Assembly (NCBI GenBank): GCA_001466705.2
Contig: LATX02000207.1
Location: forward strand, 248,001 to 312,000
Direction: 5' to 3'
Source: Moniliophthora roreri
Lineage: Eukaryota; Basidiomycota; Agaricomycetes; Agaricales; Marasmiaceae
Length of the DNA: 64,000 bases
Shown here: positions 44,885 to 55,419 of the stretch, piece after piece
Layout: each line of letters begins with the position of its first letter
Position numbering within the stretch: the first letter of the stretch is position 1
Translations under genes and position numbers: made by a program
The notes under the pieces: generated by a model
What the model was told of the DNA's origin: nothing
What the model saw: only the letters and a program-made list of their open reading frames with translations
The model's database searches: none

Positions 44885-47380
44885 GCTACACTTGGGCATT
44901 GATGAACCAGAAATCCCCACAAGTTGGTTCAAAGTTCCTCCCTAATAGTCTGCTGCCATTGTTTGAGAAACTAGTGTAGCTGCATCAGAATGTCCCTGAA
45001 TTTGGTATAACCTTCAATCAGTGTCTTCCCAAAACCACACTGAGCCATTGTCAGCCCAGTCTCAATACCTGCTTTCTTAATACCAGTATCATAATCATCT
45101 CCTGTGATAAGAGCTAACAATACAAGGCCTGGTCATGTTAGCTCCAACCTATCATCATTCTCTAACACCATACTCATGTAGATCCAAATGTCATCTCTTA
45201 CACTCTGTCCTTTCTTGTATTCCAGCCTGATATGTCAGCAGTGAGAAAGAATTTCAAGTTCAGAGGAAGAATACTAACTGAGTAAGGCAGATAACAAATT
45301 CTGCACTGAAAATAAGTGCATCAACATCATCAGTCAGAACAACATCAATGGTTCCTTGACAATTCATCTCTGCAAGCTCTGCTTCAGCCTCTCTGGGAGC
45401 CTGATAGAGTTAGCTTAGTTCAAGTATGCTTGTTGCAGCTTACAACTAACCATGTGTACTTTGAAGCCAAATCCCTGAATAAGTACTTGTGCCTAGTTGT
45501 AGAACAGTATTGGGTCACAGACTGCTTGGGTGTTTCAAAGTTTTGGAGGATGTGCAGGACCATCAAAAACAAATACTGGGTTAATAGCAAGCTGGAGGTA
45601 CTTGCAGAGTCAGTAGAGAAGGAGCTGTAAAGGTGTTATAGTTGCATTGAGCTGGTTTCACACAACAGTGCTACTACAGCATAATAATAAACTCCTGGAT
45701 ATTGCTGCTCACAATGATTGAAAAACAAATAAGCTATGCTACTTATGGTGCATCTATTCCAAATCAAATTGCTCACATCTTTCTGTTGTTGTGCTTGAAA
45801 CCCTCCACTGTAGTAAGATGAAGGAGCGAATGGTGCTCCCAACTTGAAGAGAACTTGCCCTGTAGCCACATAACCATTAATATAGTCTGGCTTGACTGAG
45901 GAAATTCAATACATACTCATAATCCAGAAAGCCCCATGGTGAATGTTCTGCAAAGAGTCTGAAGACTCAAGTAATTAACAATTAGTTTGGGTACTGATTA
46001 TAAAAGTTCAAACATTCTAAAAATGTCAACAATCATCTCATTTAGTAACATAAACACTAGGACTATACATGCTCAAGAGGCAACCAAGAAATAATGTGGA
46101 CAAACATCTATGCCATGCAGACAGAAGACAACCAGCATTTCAAGCAAGAGCATAAATCTTTCATCTTGTCCAACCTCACAGCATTCTTTGCAGACCCCAA
46201 CAAGTTCCACTGTGCTAACAGCTCTGTGGATATTACTGTAAAACTCTTCTTCTCACCTCAGGAGTCTCTGAGCTCTGCTCAAAATTCATCCAGCATTATT
46301 GTCAGGAATTTAAAGGCAACAAACTACAGACAGTATCAGCAGAGTAAGGTCTAATGAGTATATGATACACACCTTCCACTTGTTCCATCTTCCCTTCAGT
46401 GCCTTCCACCTCATATCTGAGCCATCATGAACCTCATGTCTAAATATCCATGGCTAGAGCTTGAGCAGTATCTCTTTTCCATCAATCTTGAGGGAGCATT
46501 TGTCTGCATCAAAGTCAGGAAGGTTATCACACCATATGGTGGGCAAACAGTTAATGATAGTGGTGGAACTGACTTGCAGTGGATTCAGAACCTGTGACCA
46601 AGTGAATGATATGACTTACTTCTTTACAATGATTTGTTTCAGCTGTTCTTTAGAGATCAGAGTAATTGTCAAGGAGGAAGCTTGGGAGAGCAGAGCCAGT
46701 GCTGTCTGGACAATGTTCATTGAGACAGAGTGGTGTAGTGGTCATCATAATACTATGTGGCATTGCACTTGAGTTTGGACTGCAGGTATGGCAGCCACAT
46801 CAAAGGGTGTATAGTGAGCTATTGTTGCATTCAGGTTTGTTGAATGTTGAGTAGTTGCTGTGGAGGGCATTAGAGCCATAGCAACCATTGTGACTGAAGA
46901 CATAGTTGGCACTGAGGTTTGCTGTAAGTTGCTCATGTAGTCATCAGAGCTTTTGAGGATAGGCTTGCAATGTAACTGTCAGCTGATAAATATTTATCAG
47001 CAAGAGGTACAACTGATCTGAACCACAGATTCTTCACAAGGTCTCTAATATTCCAGACATTCTGAAAGTAATTGTCATGCCTAGGAAGATTATCAGCTCC
47101 TCAGAAACTGTGAGATCAAGCCTATTAGACTTACCCATGACACAGTAATGGCTGTTGAAATAAATGGAAGCACTGGAAGTGCATCATCATCCTTGTTGTC
47201 AGAAGTATGAGAACCCTCCAGCAACTCAAGATGTTGTTGTGATTGAGCCTTAGGCTTTGAGTGTTTCTTCACACCATCATCTTGAGTAATGTTTTGTGGT
47301 CCTTTGTAAGCACATCAAGCTCCACATTGAAGCCTGCACAGTGTGAGCATCAGTTGGTTTGAGTACAGGGCCAAAACTCA
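44885..47380. other. Decayed accessory sequence, unresolved
   Basis: CG-poor sequence with short open frames on both strands. The one at 46094-46354 (plus) has a protein-like composition but no motif I recognise. There are no tRNAs or clear repeats. It is probably further degraded transposon or gene material. Confidence 0.35.
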
Positions 47381-47382
47381 CA

Positions 47383-47929
47383 AGTTCCATCATGCAAAAT
47401 CTAACACTGAGCCAGATCAATGATGCAAATAGAAGCCCTGCAGTGAATGCAAGAGTTTTGGGATACTTCAGCAGACTTGCACTGAGACTGTTGGTGGTAG
47501 TGAAGAGGGTGAAACTGAGACAAGGGTGGCTGGGGTCATTGCTGCCAATGGAGTCTTCAACAATTGATCTGTGTTTGCTGGATCTTAGCAAGCATGAAAT
47601 GTGAAAATGAAATGTCATTTTAGGAGTGAAATACATGAGGAACAATGCTGACAACAGTAAAGAAAAAGGCCATCACATGGCACTGTTTGGCAAGAGGCCT
47701 CAAGCTCAAACAAGACCAACACAAGGCACAAAGATGGTCAGCTACCAAAAGGACCCAGGCAACTGATTATGACACTGTGACAACTCTGTCTTTCTGTGGA
47801 AAGAAGTGCCTGGAGGTAAGGGTAGAAGAGCAAGAGAAAAAAAAATTGGAATCTACAAATAGAGATGCCCTCTGGCTGGATTGAACAACTGACCTCATCA
47901 TTGGGATCGTCATGTGGTCATGTGACTAT
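47383..47929. repeat. tRNA-linked repeat, copy 1
   Basis: This matches 54323-54868 with scattered substitutions, including the adjoining 3' part of a tRNA. Similarity ends inside the tRNA intron/anticodon region, so this copy lacks the tRNA 5' half. The function of the non-tRNA part is unknown. Confidence 0.8.
47866..47928 (-). pseudogene. tRNA-Thr pseudogene, 3' half only
   Basis: The T arm and 3' acceptor of the tRNA at 54805-54901 are present with a C-to-T change in the acceptor. The sequence diverges at the anticodon, leaving no D arm and no 5' acceptor. Confidence 0.75.
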
Positions 47930-48073
47930 GCCAAGCTAGTAGGGAGGCAGTAAGTTTGGCACAGCTCCTTGAGTCCTCTGGCTCCAGTAAGCTCAGCAGA
48001 GCCAGAATGAAGTGTCTGGAGGTAGGGGTGGAAGAGCAAGAGAAAAAAAAAATGGCATCCATAATTATATATA

Positions 48074-48155
48074 TGCCCCCTGGCTGGATTGAACAACCGA
48101 ACTTATCATCTCCGGTAAGTATGAGTGACATGCTCTACGACTGAGCTAAGAGAGC
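48074..48155 (-). tRNA. tRNA-Met (CAT), 10-nt intron, possibly decayed
   Basis: The 72-nt cloverleaf folds with acceptor GCTCTCT/AGGGGGC (two G-U type pairs) and D arm GCTCAGTCGTAGAGC. The anticodon stem is TGTCA/TGATA with loop CTCATA and a 10-nt intron after position 37. The T arm is GGTTGTTCAATCCAGCC. The anticodon is CAT. The conserved GG of the D loop and A box is CG here, so expression is doubtful. A T run (terminator-like) follows on the minus strand at 48043-48052. The 3' flank (aagtgtctggaggtagg on plus) is shared with the repeat copies. Confidence 0.6.
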
Positions 48156-48299
48156 ATACTATATACCAAAAAATTGTTAAATATATTCTCTGCGTCTGCA
48201 TAGTGATTACTAGAGCAATGTACTCAGTGTATATAGTACAAAACCCACACTGTATTCTACTTGGACCATGTCTTTAAGTATGCCATTAGTTTGTTATAC

Positions 48300-51200
48300 A
48301 CACTAGTCTTCAATCCCAGCTGTGCCTGCAAGCAGCCCAAAACGTCATCGATACTGAAGAGCTCCTCTGATATAAATTTGTCTGCCAAACCATCAACATT
48401 CGTGAACTGTAGATTGGCCTTAGCAAAGGCAGAGAGCGCTCAGCAAAGTCTTGCAGTATCTTTGTCATCTTCCAGGTTGCTTGGAGCTGTCGAGACACTC
48501 CTGCTTGCCGGAATTGAGGATTCATCACCACTGGGGGGAATGGAACACAAATCATCGCCACTTGCAAGAGCTGAGGATTCATCACTGCTCATGGCAACAG
48601 ATGACTCGTCGCCACTTGAAGCTGCTGAAGATTCCCCATCAGTCCTGCAAGAGAACTCTTTGGCAATCTTGTCCCATGTGCTCCTCTTCTGCGATGGCTT
48701 GCAATATTCAACCAAAGTGGTGTCAGGAAGCAGCATGCCACCATGCTCATTCTTGGCGAGAGCATCACCATGATACTCAAACTTTTCAGGAAGGCCTTGA
48801 CAGCAGGAGGAATCGTGTATGTGATTCTGGTTACATTGAACGAGCACATAACCATGCTTGTGGTGGAGATGAAGAATGAACTCCTTGACGGGTAAGCTAC
48901 AGCACCATGAGTAATCAGAAAATGAGAAACCGCTCAGAGGATCACATGCCTTTGTCCCTTGCACTCATCGTCACACCAGGGAATAAAGCACTTGAACTCA
49001 CACTTATACTTGATTCCATTATAGTTCCAGTGTGCAAGAAGATGTTCCATGAGCATGTTGAAAGAGTAAAAGTGTCTGCAAGGTGCATGAGCACATGAGA
49101 GTGGCCACTGTTGAACAGACAAACATACATGAAGCATTGAAGCCAACTCCAAGGCTCCTTCTTATTCTGAATCTTGAGTTTATTAGTGTATGCCTTCTCT
49201 TCATCGCTCTCTGGACTTGGTGTAAAGATGCAAAGAGGACAGAATAGCCAAGATGTTTCATTTCATGAGTTGGCAACTCCAGAAGCGATGCTGAGCTGTG
49301 AAGCTCCCCTGTTGATTCATCAGAGATAAAATCTTATATGAATTACACAACTTACAATTTGTCCTTCATGTGAGTGCTTCAGTGAACCTCAAGGGGATTA
49401 TCCTCATCCTGGAAAAAAGACACAAGATGCCCATAGCACTCTTCATAGTGCATATACATACGAGATCCAATCACCGAATTGTTTTGCTCATTGTTGTCTT
49501 CAGGATCCAGAATAGGGATAATTGACAAGCAAACAGGACAGTGTTCAGCAGGAAAAATATCAGTGTGGCTCTTGAGCTCACACGAAAGATGGTGTTGTGC
49601 CCAATGATCCTGGTGGTCCTTGTTTTGGGTGTCAGCATCAAGTTTGCTATTGGTGAAGCAGTACAAGCAAATCTCTTGTTTCCATAGGTTGTCAGCAGCA
49701 ACACCTGCAAACCATTTCTCAACAATGGCAAGGCAAGGGTTTGTGCTGGTGTCAATGAGTGGAATGAATGGGTGACCATAGTTCAGTGCCTCAAACGCAT
49801 CACCAATAGTAAGATCACGGACTTGATTAACGGGCACAGGAACACTGACGTTAGAAGAGGGTGGGGGTAAGGATGATGCCACTGTTGGTTGGGTTGACGG
49901 GAAATCGATCCACAGGTCTGGATCTTCATCGTTAGTTTCTACAGTAGGTGGTTGAGGCATATCTGATGTCATGGACATAAGAAATAGTGAGCGCATCAGT
50001 AGTCTCAGGTGATCCAAGGAGGTTGACATGAGTGACAGGGAACACGGTAGTAAAGATGAGCTTGGATGATCAGATGTCATTGACATTATGGATGAACTGC
50101 GCCCAGGAGGCATAGCCTGTTTGCCGGCACCTGGAGTGGTAGACATTGAAGAACTTCTGACAATGCCTCTATCTCCACTGGATGGATTCGTGACGTCAAA
50201 CAACTTTCTTGATTCCTTGTCAAATACATGTTAGCATGCAGCCATGTTAGCAAATCAGAAGATTCACCGTCGTCACAATGCTCAAGTAGCATTGTAAAAC
50301 GTATGTGTAAGCGTCTTTTGCCTCTGCAATCTCGAAATGATCAAGAGACTATTATATGAATCAGTAGACAACTCTCATATACAATTGAAGGAAACATACT
50401 TCATCTGAAGCTTCATCTGAGTAAAAGCCATACTTGTCCTTGACTGCCTTTTCCTTTGCCAACCATTTCTCGATTGCATTCTGGAGTAAAGGGTTGTGCT
50501 TAAGATCCTCCAGATCAGCAGTGGCCTTGAAAGACTTGTCCTTGGTTCTCTGCCATGCGACGGAGGAATGCAAGTCAGATATACTTGTTATGGAGACTTC
50601 ATCATGCTTCATGGCAGAGAGGTCGATTGGACAGTCCGGAACTTGGTACATATCTTTGGCATGGACCGAGTTTGCGTGATGGCCTATGAGGTACCTGAGA
50701 TGCATAGAAGGGATTCGCGAGAAGAGGAATCCTGTGAACGCATAGTAAAACAATCAACTTGAAAAGTCTGTACACTGTGTGAGCATGAGGATGCCGAAAA
50801 TCATGAAATATGCATACTTTGCCATTTCAGAACCTTTGAAAACTTTTCCAGGTGACGGCTAAACGCCAAGCAGGTCATAGGCCCATCCTGGGCAGCGTTC
50901 AGAAAGACAGGTTCATTTGCCTTGTTAGATCAGACAGTGAGAATGTGCGGAAATGTGATGTCACTAGGGTCTCCCTTGAATAACCTGAGCATGTCCTCAG
51001 TAAAGACACTGTCAGCTATACCAAGAGCAATAAGACCAAGAGTTGTATCAAGGTGCATCTTTTGCTTGCCCAGAGTCCGCATCGAAGTCCATATACTGTC
51101 AGAGAGGTCAATACTATCAAGAATATGCTGAGGGACATGCTTACTATCGATGCTCATTGCCATCGTTCAGTTTGACGTGGCGAAAGGTGATAAATACTTG

Positions 51201-52700
51201 AATGTCCAATCTGAAACCCTGAGTAAAACCATATATTACAAATTCCAAGTCCTGTATAATTGCTTGCATCAGATAGTAAACTTGAGAGTTGAAGTGTACA
51301 TTGCATACCTGCCACATCAAGTATCGACCTTGACTGATATAATACTTGTTTTCGACAATAGTGCTGAGATGAACGCTATGGTTGAAAAACATTCCACACA
51401 ATGTGGTCATTTCTAGGCGCTGTAGAGACTTGAGTGCTCGAGCTGCTGTGTGAAGAAAAAAAAAAAATATTATACCAGGTAATTTGAACTTAGCTTGACC
51501 TTGGGTGTCAAGATTGCAGCAAGCAGTTCGGTATAGTCTTGTTTGCGAACAAAGTGCTTGGGTTTGGCTCAATCAGAGAGCACACCTTCCTTGCCCCAGG
51601 ATTCAACAGCCTACATAAAATAGGTCAATTCAGATGCAAAGAAAATGATGGAATGAATGGAATACATAGATCATCTGCTTTCTGAAACTTGGGGTGACTT
51701 CTTTTGCAAGGAATTGTGCATGCTTCAAAACAGAAGGTAAGGGCAAGAAGAACAGTATAGATGAAGGTTACACACTATCTGGAAAATCCAACTGACAAAG
51801 ACCTTGGTAGTAGATAGAGACCAGCCAAGGGTTCCTGGTTTGATACCAGATCTTCCAAGTGTAGCAGAGAACCACACAAATGCTACCATTTCGGATAAGG
51901 GTGGGCACTCAGCATCAGGCTCGAGTAACTTTGTTGCCTTTTCCTCACTCTTGTAGAGAACAGTGAAGAACATGAGGAATAAAGTCTTGTTGTATTCGAG
52001 ATGGCGGGCACTTGTGGGAGCAATCAGCTTGAGGTATGTGTGATCAAAACTCTTTACCAGCTCTTGCAGCTGGTCTGGCGCATTCTGGAAAAGCTTCTCA
52101 ATCTGTGCTTGCAAGTCACGACCACTGGTCCTTTTGACAATCGAAGCACCACCAATACTGCTGCCTTGAGAAGGTGGAGGATTAAGAACACAGTTTAATG
52201 GTCCTGACATGGGAACAGAAGATGACTTCTTGTCGGACTCGGTATCTGATACGGTTGATGCAGATGCAATGGAGGCCATCCGTTTTTGTCTACAAGACTG
52301 GGTTGCAGTCCAAGGTTGGATGGAAGAAGAAGATGTAGTTTGAGACAGTCCTGGTTTTTTTGCACAACCACGACATGCTGAAGGTGGAGTACCAGGGATG
52401 GCATACCCATCAGCATCCTTGGCTGGTGGTACCATGATGGGGGAAGACAGGTTGACTGGGAATTGTGGAGGGAATCTTTTTTATCCTTGGTGAAGCATTG
52501 GGTAAGCTGACAGTGACAGCGAAGATTGACCAAAAGTGGCTGTGAAGCATTGTGAGGTGGCTACAGAAATTGAGACAGAAAATCAACTCGGGTAAAGAAT
52601 GCACAATGCACCATAATGAACAGGTTTTATGAGGCTGAGGCAACAATAGATGATGGAGGTTGGGGTACAAGAGGCAATTAATCTCCCACGACAAGACACC
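48300..52700 (-). pseudogene. Second recombinase-like gene with zinc-finger-like C-terminus
   Basis: A multi-exon minus-strand gene. The N-terminal exon (about 51725-52435) is Ser-rich, then RDLQAQIEKLFQNAPDQL and MVAFVWFSATLGRSG. The next readable exon (about 50780-51163) has LDTTLGLIALGIADSVF, FPHILTV and then PVFLNAAQDGPMTC. The following one (50361-50740) has MHLRYLIGHHANSVHAKDMY. This resembles the G-H...Tyr end of a tyrosine recombinase, as in DUF3435-type proteins. The 3' exons (48440-50203) carry spaced Cys/His sets (CLYCFTNSKL, CPVCLSIIP, then C-x4-C-x3-F ... H). A stop after FPHILTV (CGA to TGA type) shows damage. It retains more CG than the zone to its left. Family assignment is from memory of related proteins and needs a profile search. 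Confidence 0.45.
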
Positions 52701-53310
52701 AGTGCAATGTATTGATATATCCTTATCACATCGTCACAATACAAGGTTGCTATTATTATAATTCTAATACATCCATATCCACAAAGTACCTATACAAGCA
52801 CAGGCAGAGTCTAAACAACTTCACAGGTAGAGGTGGAGTGAGTAGGAGGCGAGTCATTGCGAAAAACAGAGACAAAGATAATGACTAAGACTGGCAGTGT
52901 CACCTGTAAATATCATCAATTCTCACAATGAAAAAGTAGGACTCAAAAACTCACTGCAAGAATATCAGAACTGAATAGAATTGTAGCAAAACGATGATGG
53001 TGAGGCCAGTTACGAGGTCCGACAAGTGAATGTATCATCAGCACTGGTAGGAGGCCTTGGCTGAGCAAAACTTGCCGAGGAGCGACGGTACAGAAGGAAA
53101 GCAAGCACGTTGGTCACAATGTCATGAGCTTCAAGTCACCTACTCGTATGGCACTATAAATGTTTTAAACAGCGTTGCAGCGACACTTACTCCTCGAAAC
53201 CTAACGACAACAAGCACCTTATGCCCCTATTAGACATCTGGAAACATCTTTCGCCACTTTGCCAAAAGCAGCATAAGGGAAGTCAAAATGGAGAATTACT
53301 GTTGTGACAA
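52700..53310. other. Spacer, no gene recognised
   Basis: Upstream of the recombinase-like gene. It has no motif, repeat or RNA gene I can support, and a moderate CG content. Confidence 0.4.
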
Positions 53311-53313
53311 TAA

Positions 53314-53816
53314 GTGTTACATTACTTGCATAGCAACAACAACAATTTGACACTACTAAGTGAAGTGACGTCAAGTGATAAGGTTCAAGTTCAAGTTTGA
53401 CAACTCAACAGTAGGTAAAACCTTCTGCTAGTTGTCTGAGATCAGTCATGGCTTGCAAGAGATAGAGTGAATTAACCAGGTCAAGCTGAAGAGCCTTGAC
53501 CAGTTTCTATCTACTTATACATCTGTTGTATCTAGTCCTTGTACATCATTTGTGTTATACTAGAATACAAAGTTAAGAAAACAAATAGAACATGAAGGAA
53601 TTGGAAAGAAAGAAAGAAGGAAACATGAAGTCATTATGACATCACTGGTAAGGTCATAGTAGAAAGTTGCAGAAGGGAATGGAATGAATATGTAAAAGAT
53701 ACTAGGAAAGGGAACTGGGAATGTGGAGTTGTCCAGATGTTAATGGGAAGCATATGAGAAGGCACTTAAATGATAAAAAAGGAAAATAAAGTCTGTACAA
53801 GTAGACGATTGTAACA
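53314..53816. mobile_element. Solo LTR, CpG-poor (older relative of 31101)
   Basis: This starts TGTTACATTACTTGCATAGC and ends CGATTGTAACA, with 5-bp target duplication ATAAG (53309-53313 and 53817-53821). It is homologous along its length to the LTR at 31101 (shared gggaatgtgga...tgtccagatgttaatg) but shorter. Nearly all CG sites are now TG or CA. Confidence 0.85.
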
Positions 53817-53821
53817 ATAAG

Positions 53822-54320
53822 GCCCAGAAAGAATCCTATGACAATGCCAGAGTGTTCAAGTTGAGCAAGAGTGATGACAAGCCAGGATACAGCAGCAATA
53901 GCACCATCTTGGGTCACAGAGGGCAGCAGATTAGATCTGAAATGATGGATCAGATGTTATGTGGTGCTTTGTGAGGGCACTTCTTCCCAGGTTTGTTCCT
54001 GGGTTACCATTCAGTCAGATGGAATAGGAAAAATGGCAAGACCTATAATGCACTGATCACACATCTCTGGACTCTCACTGAACTCAATCATCTTTGCCCT
54101 GGCATCATTCTTGTTCAAGTTTCTCAGCAACCCATAGGTCTTCAAGAGTTCCTTGAGACCCCCAGGTCCAGTGAGCTTGAGAGTGAGACTATAGCATGGT
54201 TAGCTGAATAACAGATTGAGAGGCTCATTACTCACAGCTTATGCATAACAAGTTTCCTGTCAACTGCTGGGAACTTGAACTCGCTCTGTTCATTTGATTT
54301 ACTAACAATCTCCTCTGACT
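53822..54320. other. Spacer before tRNA-linked repeat
   Basis: The plus-strand frame 53993-54211 (72 codons) has protein-like composition but no recognised motif. Nothing else is supported. Confidence 0.35.
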
Positions 54321-54322
54321 CC

Positions 54323-54868
54323 AGTTCCATTATGCAAAATCTGACACTGAGCCAGATCAATGATGCAAATAGAAGCCCTGCAGTGAATGCAAGAGTTTTG
54401 GGATACTTCAGCAGACTTGCACTGAGACTGTTGGTGGTAGTGAAGAGGGTGAAACTGAGACAAGGGTGGCTGGGGTCATTGCTGCCAATGGAGTCTTCAA
54501 CAATTGATCTGTGTTTGCTGGATCTTAGCAAGCATGAAATGTGAAAATGAAATGTCATTTTAGGAGTGAAATACATGAGGAACAATGCTGACAACAGTAA
54601 AGAAAAAGGCCATCACATGGCACTGTTTGGCAAAAGGCCTCAAGCTCAAACAAGACCAACACAAGGCACAAAGATGGTCAGCTACCAAAAGGACCCAGGC
54701 AACTGATTATGACACTGTGACAACTCTGTCTTTCTGTGGAAAGAAGTGCCTGGAGGTAAGGGTAGAAGAGCAAGAGAAAAAAAATTGGAATCTACAAATA
54801 GAGATGCCCCCTGGCTGGATTGAACAACCGACCTCATCATTGGGATCGTCATGTGGTCACGTGACTAC
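54323..54868. repeat. tRNA-linked repeat, copy 2
   Basis: Partner of 47383-47929. In this copy the attached tRNA gene is complete (54805-54901). Confidence 0.8.
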
Positions 54869-54901
54869 GAGTGATGCGCTCTACCACTGAGCTAAGAGGG
54901 C
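54805..54901 (-). tRNA. tRNA-Thr (CGT) with 25-nt intron
   Basis: The cloverleaf is complete. Acceptor is GCCCTCT/AGGGGGC, D arm GCTCAGTGGTAGAGC, and anticodon stem CATCA/TGATG with loop CTCGTA plus one base after the intron. The variable loop is AGGTC and the T arm GGTTGTTCAATCCAGCC, with discriminator A. The anticodon CGT reads ACG (Thr). The intron lies after position 37, the canonical site, and contains the palindrome TCACGTGA. The A box (TAGCTCAGTGG) and B box (GTTCAATCC) are good. A T run follows about 27 nt downstream. The body is close to the nearby Met-anticodon copy. Confidence 0.85.
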
Positions 54902-54904
54902 GTT

Positions 54905-55415
54905 AAAGGAGGGGATTAGAGTGCATATATGTGGCTGCGTTTTTGGAGTGGGTTGACGGGTTACAAAATTGTAGTTGGTGACTTGAATCAAGGACTGCCA
55001 GGACTACCCAAATTCTCTCTGGATGCCTTTCCAAAGGTTTTTCGTAGTTGAGAGAGTGTGATAGAGGCAAGTGGTAACGAGGCGACGCACCAGCTTTTAG
55101 GCGCTTTTATTGTGACGCGCTGGCTTGGCGCGCATGTTACATCTCTCTGAGTCTCAGACCATAGTCTGGATGTCTTCCCTACGTCCTTATCGATTATTTG
55201 TATTTATTGCAGTCTCTGAATCTTTGTTTGACCCTGTGTATTCTGAATCTCTAGATTCTTCCCCTTTCTGGATGGTTGTAACCGGGGCTGATTATTTTCT
55301 CACTGACATGAGCCATACTTTTAATTCTGATCTGTGACAGCGCAGAACGTCCAACTGAATTGCGTATGGTAATTGGGGAATGAACGACAGAGTACACTAT
55401 CAAAGATAAACAGTC
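54905..55415. other. 3' flank of the metalloprotease, no gene
   Basis: Normal-CG sequence between the tRNA and the stop codon of the protease. It presumably contains its 3' UTR. Nothing else is recognised. Confidence 0.45.
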
Positions 55416-55419
55416 ACAT

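Noticed and set aside
48440..48964. Independent small Ser/Asp-rich gene
   Set aside because: It reads better as the last exon region of the minus-strand recombinase-like gene. No separate start or promoter is supported.
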